Assembly: GCA_036741355.1 (NCBI GenBank)
Contig: DAINSK010000007.1
Span: forward strand, 35,932 to 99,931
DNA from: JBBRGK01 sp036741355
GTDB taxonomy: Bacteria > Chloroflexota > Dehalococcoidia > CAUJGQ01
DNA: 64,000 nucleotides
Reading direction: 5' to 3'
Shown in pieces: positions 24,784 to 34,400 of the stretch. Each line of letters starts with the position of its first letter. Within the stretch, counting starts at the first letter, position 1. The notes under the pieces were generated by a model that was given only the letters and a program-made list of their open reading frames with translations, had not been told where the DNA came from and made no database searches. Made by a program: the position numbers and the translations under genes.

Positions 24784-26067
24784 TCAAGGGCTCGCGGTTC
24801 CAAGAACGACCTGCTCGGCAAGGAACCTCATGAGCGGTATCTCTCGACTCAATGACTTGTGAGCTGCGCGATTAGGTATGTATCTCTGCTGCCGCTCGTA
24901 TCGGTCAGACGAGTGGACGACAGCATTTCTGATAGCCTTTACTGTACTTGCTACATTGGCAATGACGTGGCCTTCCACCGGCCTGACCTCAATCTCTTCA
25001 CCAAATAATACCCTCTTCTTGGTGTACATCTTTTCGCCTAAGTAGGTCTCATACGCCGTTATGAAGCTGATTAACGTCTGTACATCAACAAATTTGGTTA
25101 GCACGGACTTCAGCATTTCAGTCTCATCCGTTATCTTGCGATGGTCGAGAACGTCTTGGATTACGCGGTCTAAATGCATAGGTTTCAGGTTGAATTTAGG
25201 GTCACGAATTCGTCGGGCAAGTTGCTCGTACAAACGCTCATCTGACACTTGTACAAAGAAGTATTCCATGACTTGATAGAAAGAGAGAAATTGTATTACC
25301 GGGTCATCCGTGGCAAAGGCTCTTTGATAGAACCGGACTACCTCAGGGTTAAAGGTGGTTCGTGGCATCGGGAAAGAACGACCAATAATACGGTCACCAA
25401 ACTCAAATGGACGAGTCCGTGACCGGCGTACCGCTGACCTGGGCTGGGGCCATTCATCGGCAAGCTCTACACTTAGCGAGCGCAGGTAAGCCAACTGAAA
25501 TAAGCACCCTTCGAACAGTGCGGACGATTGTGCGGTCGCTGCGGCCTGAGTAGTAGCTGTTATATTATGAACGCGTATGGTCATTAGGCGAGGATTGATG
25601 TCGCGAATAGCTGGTGGTTCTTTATCACTTCGCTCAGAAGTGGCCACCCATACACGGTCTTCCAAGCGAGCTACATACGCGGGCGAAAAGCGGAAGTAGT
25701 TCTTGAAAACTGGTGTGCATGGACCAACTTCGGCATAGGTCTGCTCACCATCGTTAATATCTCCAAACGTATATAGCTGTCCAGTGAGTCCACCAACTCG
25801 GGAAGTGAGTAGGCCGCCGCTAGCACCAGACTCAGTAAGGAGATGTTCACGATAGCAAAGATTGGCAATACTGCATTCTACTGGATGCGCTGCAAGTGTA
25901 TCGATACGTTCTGCTACGGAAGCATATTCAGCGATATCGTCATCAGCGACGAGAAACGGGGCATCACGAAGATACACGATGAACCCGCCTTGACCGTTGC
26001 TCTCTACCCGGTGGCCTGCCTCGGCATAACCGTTGATTATTCGACGACGCGCTTCGTCCAGTTGCAT
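24784..26067 (-). CDS. ApeA-like HEPN-domain protein
   Basis: 427 residues from ATG 26067, chosen because GAGGA lies 6 nt upstream (a TTG at 26079 extends it). The C-terminal half has FLSFYQVMEYFF and then AIRNAVVHSSDRYE, whose RNxxxH is the HEPN ribonuclease motif; the layout resembles the Apea-like HEPN of anti-phage ApeA. The N-terminal half (GGFIVYLRDAPFLVADDD, SGGLLTSRVGGLTGQLYTFGD) is not recognised. The gene is convergent with the TIR gene, 31 bp apart, and AT-richer than the core genome. Defence function is inferred from the domain and the neighbourhood. Confidence 0.65.
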   Translation of the reverse strand: MQLDEARRRIINGYAEAGHRVESNGQGGFIVYLRDAPFLVADDDIAEYASVAERIDTLAAHPVECSIANLCYREHLLTESGASGGLLTSRVGGLTGQLYTFGDINDGEQTYAEVGPCTPVFKNYFRFSPAYVARLEDRVWVATSERSDKEPPAIRDINPRLMTIRVHNITATTQAAATAQSSALFEGCLFQLAYLRSLSVELADEWPQPRSAVRRSRTRPFEFGDRIIGRSFPMPRTTFNPEVVRFYQRAFATDDPVIQFLSFYQVMEYFFVQVSDERLYEQLARRIRDPKFNLKPMHLDRVIQDVLDHRKITDETEMLKSVLTKFVDVQTLISFITAYETYLGEKMYTKKRVLFGEEIEVRPVEGHVIANVASTVKAIRNAVVHSSDRYERQQRYIPNRAAHKSLSREIPLMRFLAEQVVLGTASP

Positions 26068-26600
26068 AGTGGTCCTCAATGGCTAAGCGGTTGGACTGGT
26101 AGCTTGGTAATCGGGGTCCGGTGAACTCATGCTGACGCTGAATGTCTCTAGCGTCTATCTCGGCGTAGCGAGGGTCGCGGTCAAACTTTGCCACGACCTC
26201 CGTCTCCGGCCCGGCGTGGCTGGGTCCAGGAACCGGCCTTCTCGGACCCAGTCACTGGCGTACTGGCCGTACCAAAAACGACCCTTTGGTGAGACAGCCC
26301 ATCAGCCACCGCGGTGCTCAGGCACCACGCCCGGGGCGGTATCTCAATACCCGTCTCGTTTTCAACGTCTCATCGAACGCGGTCATCCACGAGTACTGAG
26401 CCAACTGCTGCAAGCTCCCTGTCCTTTGTTCGCGTAAGCGCTATTCCCCGAATCACCCAGCCGGCCGCTACGCTCGAACCGCGGGTTGCTTGGTTCGAAT
26501 TAACGGGACAGCGCCCCTGCCATCCGAACCGGGTCTGGACCCTACTTCGTAGATGGCCATTCTCACACCATACGAAGCGACTACTGATTTCTGTAGTGCA
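26068..26600. other. Intergenic, no gene assigned
   Basis: About 530 bp between two minus-strand HEPN genes. A minus-strand frame (25964-26194) overlaps the downstream gene and is probably spurious. An 8-bp stem CTGGGTCC/GGACCCAG lies at about 26219-26250, and CCAAAAACGACCC at about 26272-26284 matches the end of the dispersed direct repeat at 19434. No other feature seen. Confidence 0.5.
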
Positions 26601-27980
26601 CTACTTCCTGTCCTGTGCGCTGTTAACGATGCCAAGAAGAACGTCGACAAAAGCGACAATGGAGAACGCTTGTCCCCATGTATAAGTCGGAACTATCCGA
26701 TGGCTCGATGGATTCTTGAATGTTCCAATGAAGCCGCGGAATAGCTGGTGTGCCGCCTCTTGTTCAGCGTCGATAGTGCTGACCACCAGCTTGCCTGAGC
26801 CGACTCGAAACGACTCCGTTATGAGCGCCGTGCCGATGAGGTCATCTCGTGCGCCAATCCGCTTGCGCACCCGGTCCTCGAGAAGAACGCCCACCTGAGC
26901 CACGACGCGGTCATAAAAGGCGTCGGCGGCGAGAAGGTCACCAACGCGCTCCCGCAGCTGCGTGTCGGCCAGCATGTCGAGGGAAAGGGCTACTGCAGGG
27001 GATGCAGATGGTCGACTCTGTGCTTTGGTCCGCAGCCCTGACGCTCGTAAAACTACGCCGGCATCTGCGAGAGTGCCAGCGCGGAGATATCGCTCACGTT
27101 CGCGTTCCTTGTAGGGGACCGCTGGGTCGTAGCACGCTATGACCTCACGCTCGATGAATTCGTGCAAGTCCTCGGTAGATGGTTGCTGGGGCACGTCTGC
27201 AAGCATGGCCGGCAATATCACCGACCAGGTACCATCGGCCCCACTACTGGTCCCACCCGTCAAGAACCACGAGCCGAGGCCCAGAAGCAGGTAGAGTTGC
27301 TGCGATTCCCCACTCGTCAGGCGGAGCGCCGCCTGTATCTCTACGTTGCCCAGTTCACGTACCTCATCCGTGGCCAAATAGCGCTCATGTGCATAGGCCA
27401 GATACCGAGTGAGCAGTGCCTCAAGGTGGTCGCCCGGCGCCGTGACGAGAGCCCCCAACAGGGTTAGCTCGAAGCGCATATCGATTGCATGACCATGCTC
27501 AAAAAGAACGCTCCCGCCTAGCGCCACCAGTGCCTCAAGGACTCGCGGTTTGGTGAAGCGACGGTAGAGCGTTCGCGTCAGGGCCCACTGGTGCTGCTCT
27601 GTGAAATACTCCCAGATGAAGCCGATGACCTGCCGGTCAGGTAGAGCAATGGACGCACGGAGCGACGGGAGGTCCTCCACAGTGTGGACGGCGGCTCGGC
27701 CGAGCAGTTGCTCCTCAAGCGGCTGGTACAAACGTGCAATATAGAGTCGGCGGGATTGGTAGGTCTGGAGCTCGTTATCGCGCCAGTACTGGTAGAACTC
27801 CCACAGGTCAGCAAACGGGTTCGGGTCTTCCAAGGAGAGTTTGTCGAGTTCGGAGCGGAGCAGTTGCCGTCGCTCCTTGTATGCGGCATTGATGTCGTCG
27901 ATGTTTGCTCGTCGGGTCGCAACCTCGGTCATTAGCCGAGTTTGAGCGCGGACCACGTCGAGGAGCTCGCTAACATTCAT
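26601..27980 (-). CDS. TIGR02391-like (Ymh) HEPN protein with a long N-terminal region
   Basis: 459 residues. The C-terminal ~130 (AFYDRVVAQVGVLLEDRVRKRIGA, SFRVGSGKLVV, LFRGFIGTFKNPSSHR, AFSIVAFVDVLLGIV) match the TIGR02391 family, a HEPN branch linked with phage exclusion. The motif KNPSSH replaces the usual RNPxxH with lysine. Residues ~1-60 form a likely coiled coil (NAAYKERRQLLRSELDKLSLED), followed by a helical region of unknown kind (~60-300). ATG at 27980. Probably a separate unit from the ApeA-like gene 530 bp downstream on the same strand. Confidence 0.6.
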   Translation of the reverse strand: MNVSELLDVVRAQTRLMTEVATRRANIDDINAAYKERRQLLRSELDKLSLEDPNPFADLWEFYQYWRDNELQTYQSRRLYIARLYQPLEEQLLGRAAVHTVEDLPSLRASIALPDRQVIGFIWEYFTEQHQWALTRTLYRRFTKPRVLEALVALGGSVLFEHGHAIDMRFELTLLGALVTAPGDHLEALLTRYLAYAHERYLATDEVRELGNVEIQAALRLTSGESQQLYLLLGLGSWFLTGGTSSGADGTWSVILPAMLADVPQQPSTEDLHEFIEREVIACYDPAVPYKERERERYLRAGTLADAGVVLRASGLRTKAQSRPSASPAVALSLDMLADTQLRERVGDLLAADAFYDRVVAQVGVLLEDRVRKRIGARDDLIGTALITESFRVGSGKLVVSTIDAEQEAAHQLFRGFIGTFKNPSSHRIVPTYTWGQAFSIVAFVDVLLGIVNSAQDRK

Positions 27981-28198
27981 CCTGCACCCGCCTTGAAGAT
28001 TGCCCTGGTTACGCGGTTGGCTAGTCTATTATGCGAACCGGCCGCCAGTTGGTTCAGTTCCGATAACAGCCATTCTCGGAACCCGCTGCAAAAACTCCCT
28101 GCGTACCACCAAATTTCGTGGTTCCATATGACCAGCAATTGCGCAGGTTATCGGACCCAGGTTTTGCGACCAGCTGTCCATTGACGGCGCGCTGTGTC

Positions 28199-28306
28199 AT
28201 GTGCGGAGCGGCCGGTGGGTGGCCTGGCAGCAAGAGCAAGGTGCCGGGCGGCGCTGTGCTCGTCGGTGCAGTCGCCAGTGCCTTGGGCTACATTCTCGGA
28301 GGCTGA
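28199..28306 (+). CDS. Doubtful 35-residue hydrophobic peptide
   Basis: Reads MCGAAGGWPGSKSKVPGG and then a Gly/Ala-rich membrane-like helix AVLVGAVASALGYILGG. No ribosome site is evident. The surrounding 27981-28391 interval (411 bp) contains only this and the fourth GACGGGTT repeat. Confidence 0.22.
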   Translation: MCGAAGGWPGSKSKVPGGAVLVGAVASALGYILGG

Positions 28307-28345
28307 CGCTTTGTAGCGATTTCTGCGACAGGAAGTTGGCGTCGC

Positions 28346-28362
28346 AAGCGACGGGTTCTACG
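28346..28362 (+). repeat. Short repeat AAGCGACGGGTTCTACG (copy 4 of 4)
   Basis: Same core GACGGGTTNTRCG as the other copies; lies 30 nt before the start of the 92-residue gene and 40 nt after the small hydrophobic frame. Confidence 0.35.
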
Positions 28363-28391
28363 ACCCCGCAGCACTCCCTGAACGAGGCGTC

Positions 28392-28670
28392 ATGTTACGA
28401 AAGATACTTAATCGCTTACGTGGGCTCAGGTCCAGCAGTCGAGCTTGGAGTCTACAAGGCTTTGATACCTTTGCCGGCGAGCACTATTCCTTGGGCGGCC
28501 GCTATGCTACCGAGCAGGCGGTGAGGAGAGCGGCCTGGACAGCGCTCAGGAGGCTCGAAAAGGCGCAGCCGTCAAGCCAGTCGGGCGGTCAGGGCCCTAA
28601 TGGTATCCAGGACCGGATTTTTATCGTACGACCGGACAAAACCATCTACCGCTACGAGCCGGAAGCATAA
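28392..28670 (+). CDS. Conserved-looking 92-residue hypothetical protein
   Basis: Contains FAGEHYSLGGRYATEQAVRR (at its core), helix AAWTALRRLEKAQP and SGGQGPNGIQDRIFIVRPD ending in YRYEP. I have an impression of a small bacterial family with GGQ-GIQDR-y-VRPDG, but cannot name it. ATG 28392 has GAGG 5 nt upstream. It is followed 6 bp later by the second direct repeat. Confidence 0.55.
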   Translation: MLRKILNRLRGLRSSSRAWSLQGFDTFAGEHYSLGGRYATEQAVRRAAWTALRRLEKAQPSSQSGGQGPNGIQDRIFIVRPDKTIYRYEPEA

Positions 28671-28676
28671 TCGCCC

Positions 28677-28720
28677 GCGTGGGCACCACGTATCCAACAC
28701 CCCGACCTATTCAAAAACCA
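28677..28720 (+). repeat. Dispersed direct repeat, copy 2
   Basis: GCGTGGGCACCACGT, TCcAACACCCCGACCT and TTCAAAAAC align with 19434-19478, with three substitutions and a one-base gap. Same orientation, 9.2 kb apart, bracketing the MmeI/TIR/HEPN genes. Confidence 0.55.
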
Positions 28721-28933
28721 CGAGATTCGAGACGGTTCCGTGTGAGGTTCGGTTACGGTGTCTCGCTCGCCCTACTCGCGACCGGCGCGGCAGCACATCG
28801 CAAACGCATCGCGCCCGCACGGATAATCGCCGTCACCACTTGACGCTGGGTATAGCCTGTTCATAACGCGCACCAGTCGCAGGTGCACGGTCAGTGCTGT
28901 CGTTAGCCGGCAGAGGGTGCCAGGGAGGATACG

Positions 28934-29257
28934 ATGCCGTACTACCTGATTCAAGTTGCGTATACCCCGGAAGCATGGGCAGCCCAGTTGAAGAACCCAC
29001 AGGACCGCACCACCGTCGTCCGTCCGATGATGGAACGAGTCGGGGGCCGGCTCGAATCGCTCTACTATGCCTTCGGGGAGTACGACGTGTTCGTCACCAT
29101 CGAGGTGCCGGACAACGTCAGCGCCGCCGCGGTGGCCCTGGCCGTAGGCTCCAGCGGGGCATTCAAGACCGTCAAGACCACACCGTTGATGACGGTGGAG
29201 GAGGGGCTGAGCGCGATGCGCAAGGGGGCCCGAGTGGCCTACCAGCCCCCTACGTAA
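28934..29257 (+). CDS. GYD-domain protein
   Basis: A 107-residue dimeric alpha-beta barrel-like protein. It starts MPYYLIQVAYTPEAW and contains GGRLESLYYAFGEYDVFVTIEVPD, the family's G-E-Y-D core, and the C-terminal LMTVEEGLSAMRKG. Function of the GYD family is undetermined. ATG 28934 follows a strong GGGAGGA. The island ends just upstream of it by gene content. Confidence 0.85.
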   Translation: MPYYLIQVAYTPEAWAAQLKNPQDRTTVVRPMMERVGGRLESLYYAFGEYDVFVTIEVPDNVSAAAVALAVGSSGAFKTVKTTPLMTVEEGLSAMRKGARVAYQPPT

Positions 29258-29840
29258 GCAGCGACGGCAGCCAGTGCGCCCCGCTTGTGCCACGTGGACG
29301 GGGGCCGGCCCTATCAAGCTCTGATCAGCAACCCGTACGGGGATCTCACCAGGATCAGCGGGATCTTGGTCGTCGAGCGCAGCCTGGTCTGCGGCGCTGC
29401 CATCTGCGCGAGGACCATGGGATCAGCAGCCCGGTATTGACGCCGGGCTGTTCTGAAACCGAGCTCCCAATTGCTCGGTGCCCACCAGCGCGGGAGGGTC
29501 TTAGGGGCTCACGCCTGACGGCAAGCTGCACCCGCATAAGAAAGCTCTTTTGTCCCGCCGCCTGGTGTGATACGCAGACAGTCAAGCACAAACGTTCGCT
29601 GCCTTCGAGACGCGACCGCAGCTTGTTACTGGAGCAGCAGCCGATGGGGCCCGACCCGGATGGGGTTCGAGTGGGTGCCGCCACCGGGCGTTCCGATAGG
29701 GGCGACGGGGACCAGGGGACGCACCCAAACCCCCACTGGTACGGATTATCTAGGTTGGTCGTGACCTGTCCCAGGTTGGAGCCAGGGCCGCACCAGCGGT
29801 CATACCCCGGCGGCACCCGGAGGGCTGAGCTGGTACCGGT
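29258..29840. other. Intergenic stretch without a recognisable gene
   Basis: About 580 bp between the GYD gene and the methyltransferase end. Frames in both directions are low-complexity and arginine-rich, and none looks like a real protein. No tRNA or clear terminator seen. Confidence 0.5.
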
Positions 29841-30650
29841 TCAACCGGCCGGTTTCTGGCCCCACACTTGGATGACCGTGAAGGTCAGGCCCACGGTCTC
29901 GGGTGCATCCGCTGTCTGCTCGCACTCGGCGAGCGCCTCGCCGAGCTCCTGATCGCTCATGAGACCGGTTCGGACGAGGCGGGTTCGGAGCGAGGTGGCG
30001 AACTGGACCGGCAGTCGCAGATAAGGGTGCCGGTCCTGTAAGGCGAGCACCGCTGCTCGGACCCGCACGTCCTGCAACCCGGCCCCCAGCAGCAGTTGGT
30101 AGGTTCGCTGGCCGGCATTGAAGTCGCCACCGCCCTGCGCGAAGGCGGCCACGATTGCTTGCTTGAGCCTGACCCAGGCCGGAAACGGTGGATAGTACGC
30201 CCACGAGCCGGCGTCCGGCTCCTGGATTGCGACCATACCGCCCGGCCGGGTCAGGGCGACTACTTCGTTCAAGAGCTCGTCGTTCCGCCCGGCCGGAGCA
30301 AACACAAAGCGCACATGAACAAAGTCAAAGGACCCGCGTGGTAGTCCCGTCCGGTAGGCGTCGCGCTTGAGAATCTCAACGTTTGTTAGCCCGCTCTCGC
30401 GAATAAAGGCGCGGGCGGCCGCGAGTTGCTGGGCGTCGCCATCGATTCCGACCACGAAGCCGCTCGAACCGACCCGCCGGCTCAAGGGGCTCAGTATGCC
30501 CATCGCACCACAGCCGACGTCGAGACAGTTCCAACCCGGTTGCACGCCGATACGGTCAAGCATCGACTCCGTTTCCGGCTCCCACACACGGGCCTGAAGC
30601 TGCAGCCGATCCACTTCTCCGCGGCCGGCGAGCAGGTACTCATCCGCCAC
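29841..30650 (-). CDS. Class I SAM-dependent methyltransferase
   Basis: 269 residues. It shows LDVGCGAMGILSPLSRRV (motif I), VVGIDGDAQQL, EILKRDAYRTGLPRGSFDFVHVRFVFAPA and EVVALTRPGGMVAIQEPDAGSW. Architecture matches UbiE/type 11 and 25-like enzymes acting on small molecules. GTG 30650 with GAGG about 9 nt upstream. Substrate unknown. The next minus-strand gene upstream (cupin) ends 84 bp away. Confidence 0.85.
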   Translation of the reverse strand: MADEYLLAGRGEVDRLQLQARVWEPETESMLDRIGVQPGWNCLDVGCGAMGILSPLSRRVGSSGFVVGIDGDAQQLAAARAFIRESGLTNVEILKRDAYRTGLPRGSFDFVHVRFVFAPAGRNDELLNEVVALTRPGGMVAIQEPDAGSWAYYPPFPAWVRLKQAIVAAFAQGGGDFNAGQRTYQLLLGAGLQDVRVRAAVLALQDRHPYLRLPVQFATSLRTRLVRTGLMSDQELGEALAECEQTADAPETVGLTFTVIQVWGQKPAG

Positions 30651-30734
30651 TATTTTTACCTCGCCCGCTTCCGATGCGTGACAGCGTTTTGCCCCTGAGC
30701 GTACGCCATTCCGTGTCCTTGGGGCAAACGTCGC

Positions 30735-31223
30735 CTATTGAGCCGGGATCGTGGGATCCGCTCCCGGAGGCAGCAGGAACAGGACAAAGAACTCCGCGCC
30801 GCCATTCGTGTGCCCTGTGTGGACGTGTCCCGCCATCTCCCAGAAGAAGTCGCCTGCTCCATAGTTCTTCGTGCCATCGGCGTCGCTGATCTCCAGGTCG
30901 CCGGAGATGACGTAGATGTAGGTCGGCCCCCCGTGGGAATGCTTGGAAGTGAAGCCAGACGGCCAGGTCTGATGCCGAGCCAGTCCCGTGGCCTCTCCGG
31001 CCGGTAGGCCGGTGGCCGCAAAGGATTGCTCCATGAACGTCTGCGGGCCGGCTTGGCTCTGCCGGTTGCTCTGACCGTGGACCGTCCGTGCGCCCAGGCC
31101 GTAGTGGACCCCGCCCGCCAGCAGAACAGCCGATAGCAGGAGTCCGGCTACGATAATGGAGCGTCGAAGACTATGCCGGGCCAGGACACGAACCGTAGTC
31201 GTGCGGACTGAAGGGTACGCCAT
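30735..31223 (-). CDS. Membrane-anchored cupin-domain protein
   Basis: 162 residues from ATG 31223 (AAGGA 8 nt upstream; a longer frame to 31334 lacks support). An N-terminal helix (SIIVAGLLLSAVLLAGGVHYGLG) is a signal anchor or signal peptide. The single cupin barrel follows, with possible metal ligands in GFTSKHSHGGPTYIYV and FFWEMAGHVHTGHTNGG. The cupin glutamate of motif 1 appears replaced. It is probably a small exported binding or oxygenase-fold protein; no substrate inferred. Confidence 0.75.
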   Translation of the reverse strand: MAYPSVRTTTVRVLARHSLRRSIIVAGLLLSAVLLAGGVHYGLGARTVHGQSNRQSQAGPQTFMEQSFAATGLPAGEATGLARHQTWPSGFTSKHSHGGPTYIYVISGDLEISDADGTKNYGAGDFFWEMAGHVHTGHTNGGAEFFVLFLLPPGADPTIPAQ

Positions 31224-31441
31224 GATCGGTTCCTTTCTTAGATCTGGGTACTGAACGATATCCGAGGCGCCTCTGCAACCATAGTCATGTCGGGCGCCGC
31301 ACTTGTCATCACGGCGCGCCGTGATTTTGGTCAACGTCGATGATGGTGGACGTAGACAGCGGGAGAGGCTGCTAACAGCGGGCTGTTATGGGTCTTTGGA
31401 AAGCTTGGCGGTGCAACAGGACCACGGGAGATGGCCGGTTG

Positions 31442-34400
31442 TTAGCTCGTTCGAAGCTGCTCTTGAAGCAGTTCGTGCTGCTGCGCGTAGATGGCCGCTT
31501 GAACGCGGTTGGTCGTACCTGTCTTGCCGAAGATATGGTTGACGTGCCGCTCGACGGTATTGAGGCTGATGACCAGGGCCTCCGCGATCTGGGGGTTGCT
31601 CTGACCGGCAGCGATCAGCCGCAGAACCTCTACTTCACGCGCCGATAGGCCGCCCGGATAACCAGGGACAGAAGGCGATGTTGCCGGCCGCGATAGGAGA
31701 CGTCGCCTGTCGTTCAGCACCCGCTCCGGCCATTGCTCGCCGGCCCCATGGTTGCGATAGACCTCGATCGCCGCGTCGAACGTATCGAGCGCGCGCGCGA
31801 ACTGTCCTGCTGCTCCCAGCGCACGAGCCCAGTAGTGCAGACCCTCCGCTTCGTCCCACGGGAGCCCGAAGCTACGAAACCGGGCGATCGCCCCGTCGTA
31901 CAATGTGTCCACCTCGGAGCCTCTCGCTGCCCCCGCTATAACCGCCTCGGCCAGCGTGACGCGGCCCGCGAGTCCGCGCCAGTCTTCACCCTGGGCGAGA
32001 ATCTCGTGGCAGCGCGTCAGGTGTATCTGCGCCTGAGCTGTGCTGTTTATCTCGCCAAGCACCAGCGCCAGCAGCGCGTGGCCCGCCAGATCGATCATCA
32101 GGTCCTGGTCTGTGGCCTTTCCGAGCATCTCGTCGAGCAACGCGGCCGCATCGGCATGTTCGCCTCGGACGAAATGGAGCCGCGCCAGCAGAAAGTCACA
32201 ATGTACCTCGGCCCAGCGATTCCCCTGCCGCTGCGCCACGATCCGTCCTTCGGACCATGCGGCAGCAGCACTGGCCCAATCGCCCTCCCAGAAGGCCACA
32301 TGCGCATCGAGCGCCAGGTGCGACGCGAGCTCCGACGCCACGAACGGGCGAGCCGCGTCGAGTTCGCCGGCCTCGACGTGGGCCAGAGCCAGGTTGCGTG
32401 CTAACGTCAGATGTTCCAGGGGAGCCTGCCCCTGGCGGGAACCTGCCAGCGAGCGCCGGAACCAGATCTGGGCATCGCGCGGATCGCCGCGATACCGGCT
32501 GAGGTGGCCGCGCCATGAGGCGGCAGTGCCGCTTGAAAATAACGGCGGCGCCGGCGCGCCGGCCTGCGACCGCTGCTCCAGCAACGCCTGTCCTTCAGCG
32601 AGCCGGCCCCCGGCCGCGGCCAGCCACCCGAAGAGTGTGCTGGCCCTCCCCGCGAGGGTCTCGTCCCCAAGCCGACCGCCAATGTCCATCGCACGTTGGG
32701 CAGCGGCGAGGCCTTCCCCGGTCCGTAGACCGTAGAGGTCCGCGACCGCAAGACCGAGATAGAGTTCGCCCAGGCCCACGCTCTCCGGCCCCTGATGCAG
32801 CACCGTCTCTGCTGCCCGCAAAAGCTCGAGACCCCGCGGCATGTCCATATCGCGACCAATCGCGCAATAGGCTGTGCCCAGACGAGCGCAGATCTGCGCC
32901 GCCTGCTCACGTTGTCCGAGCCCTTGATAGAGACGCAGGGCCTCCTCGAGGTCTGCGGCCTCAGCCGCTTGTCCAAGGACCGGAAGGGACACGTCGCTGC
33001 GGCGTTCGAGAAGGCGCGCACGTCGTTCCGCTGTACCAGCCTGTGCCTCCAGCAGTATCAGTGCCGCTGTCCATTGCTGGTGGGCCTCCTCGTAGGCACA
33101 GACGGCAGCCGCGGCCGCACCAGCCCGCTCCGCGTAATCGATACGCTTCTCGTTCGGCGCCAGAGTCCCCGCCAGCCGGTAGTGGGAGGCAAGCCTTGCA
33201 AGCTGCGGCTCCAGGTTGGCCGCATGTAGCTCTGCGATCGCCTCAGCCGCCCGCACATGGAGGTGCTGCCGCCGCAGCGAGGCCAGATCGCCATCGACTA
33301 CCTGACGAATCAAAGCGTGGGCAAAGTGGTAGGCTGCCCCTTCCTCGCGGACCAGCCCGGCTCTAAGGGCCTCGTCCAGTGCGTGCAGCATAGCCACATC
33401 TTCGAGGCCGCTAACCTTTGCCAGTAGCTGTGCGCCACAGCCGTCGCCGAGCACCGCGATGGCTTCAAGCATCCGGTTCGTCTCGGCGCTAAGCCTGGCT
33501 AAGCGCTGGCCAACCACCTCGCGTACGCCCTCGGGAATGACTTCCTCGGCAGTTACAGCGTCCGGGTCAGTCAGGTCACGACCCTGGGCCTGCAGGTGCC
33601 GGACCACTTCACCGAGGAAGAAAGCGTTGCCGTCTGTTTGGCGCTCGACGGCTTCGACTACGGCCGGTGCCGGCGTAGCGCCGATCATCGCTTCGATCAG
33701 CGCCGCGATCGCGTCGGCGGCGAGCGGCGCGAGCAGCAGCCGCTCCGACACGCCCTCACGGCGCAGTTCCGCCAGTGCCGTCGTGAGCGGATGCGCCCGG
33801 TCGAGCTCGACGGTGCGGTAGGCACCCGCCACCAGCAGCGGCGCGGAGGAAAGCCGGCGGGCGAGATGCTGGAGAAGGAGGAGCGAGGGCGTATCTGCCC
33901 AATGGAGGTCGTCGAGGATCAGGAGGAGACCGCGCGCGCGGCCATCACGTCGCGGGCCGGTCGCCGATGGGCACTGCCCCGATATGGCAACCCGCAGTAG
34001 AAAGTCCGTGACGCTCTCAAACAGACGATAGCGCCCGTGTTCAGAGCTCATGGGCGGGCTCGGGCGTATGTCGGGCAGGCGCCGGCGAAACTCCGCGGTG
34101 ATCAGAGCAATCTCCGACCCAGCCGCCTCGACGTGTTCCCCTAACGTTTCCAGTGGGGCGGAGCGGATGTACTCCCGAAGGGCCTCAGCGAACGGAAGGT
34201 ACGGGGGCATCCCCTCGGTCTCGTAGGCGCGGCCGGCGAAGATTCGCCAGCCCTCGGCGCGCGCCCGGCTCGCGAACTCGGCGAGCAGCCGCGTCTTGCC
34301 GATACCCGGCTCGCCCGCTACGAATACGACCCTGCCGTGCCCTTCGCCCACCGCGCCAAGACATGCGGACAACGTCGCCAGTTCCTGCTGACGTCCGACA

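Noticed and set aside
18965..28391. Integron attC sites as the explanation for the small orphan genes
   Set aside because: No GTTRRRY/RYYYAAC pair flanking a palindrome was found behind the genes, and no integrase is present; the repeats are of another kind.
28894..29952. 352-codon plus-strand frame over the GYD gene
   Set aside because: Arginine/glycine-rich shadow of the GYD frame typical of high-GC DNA.
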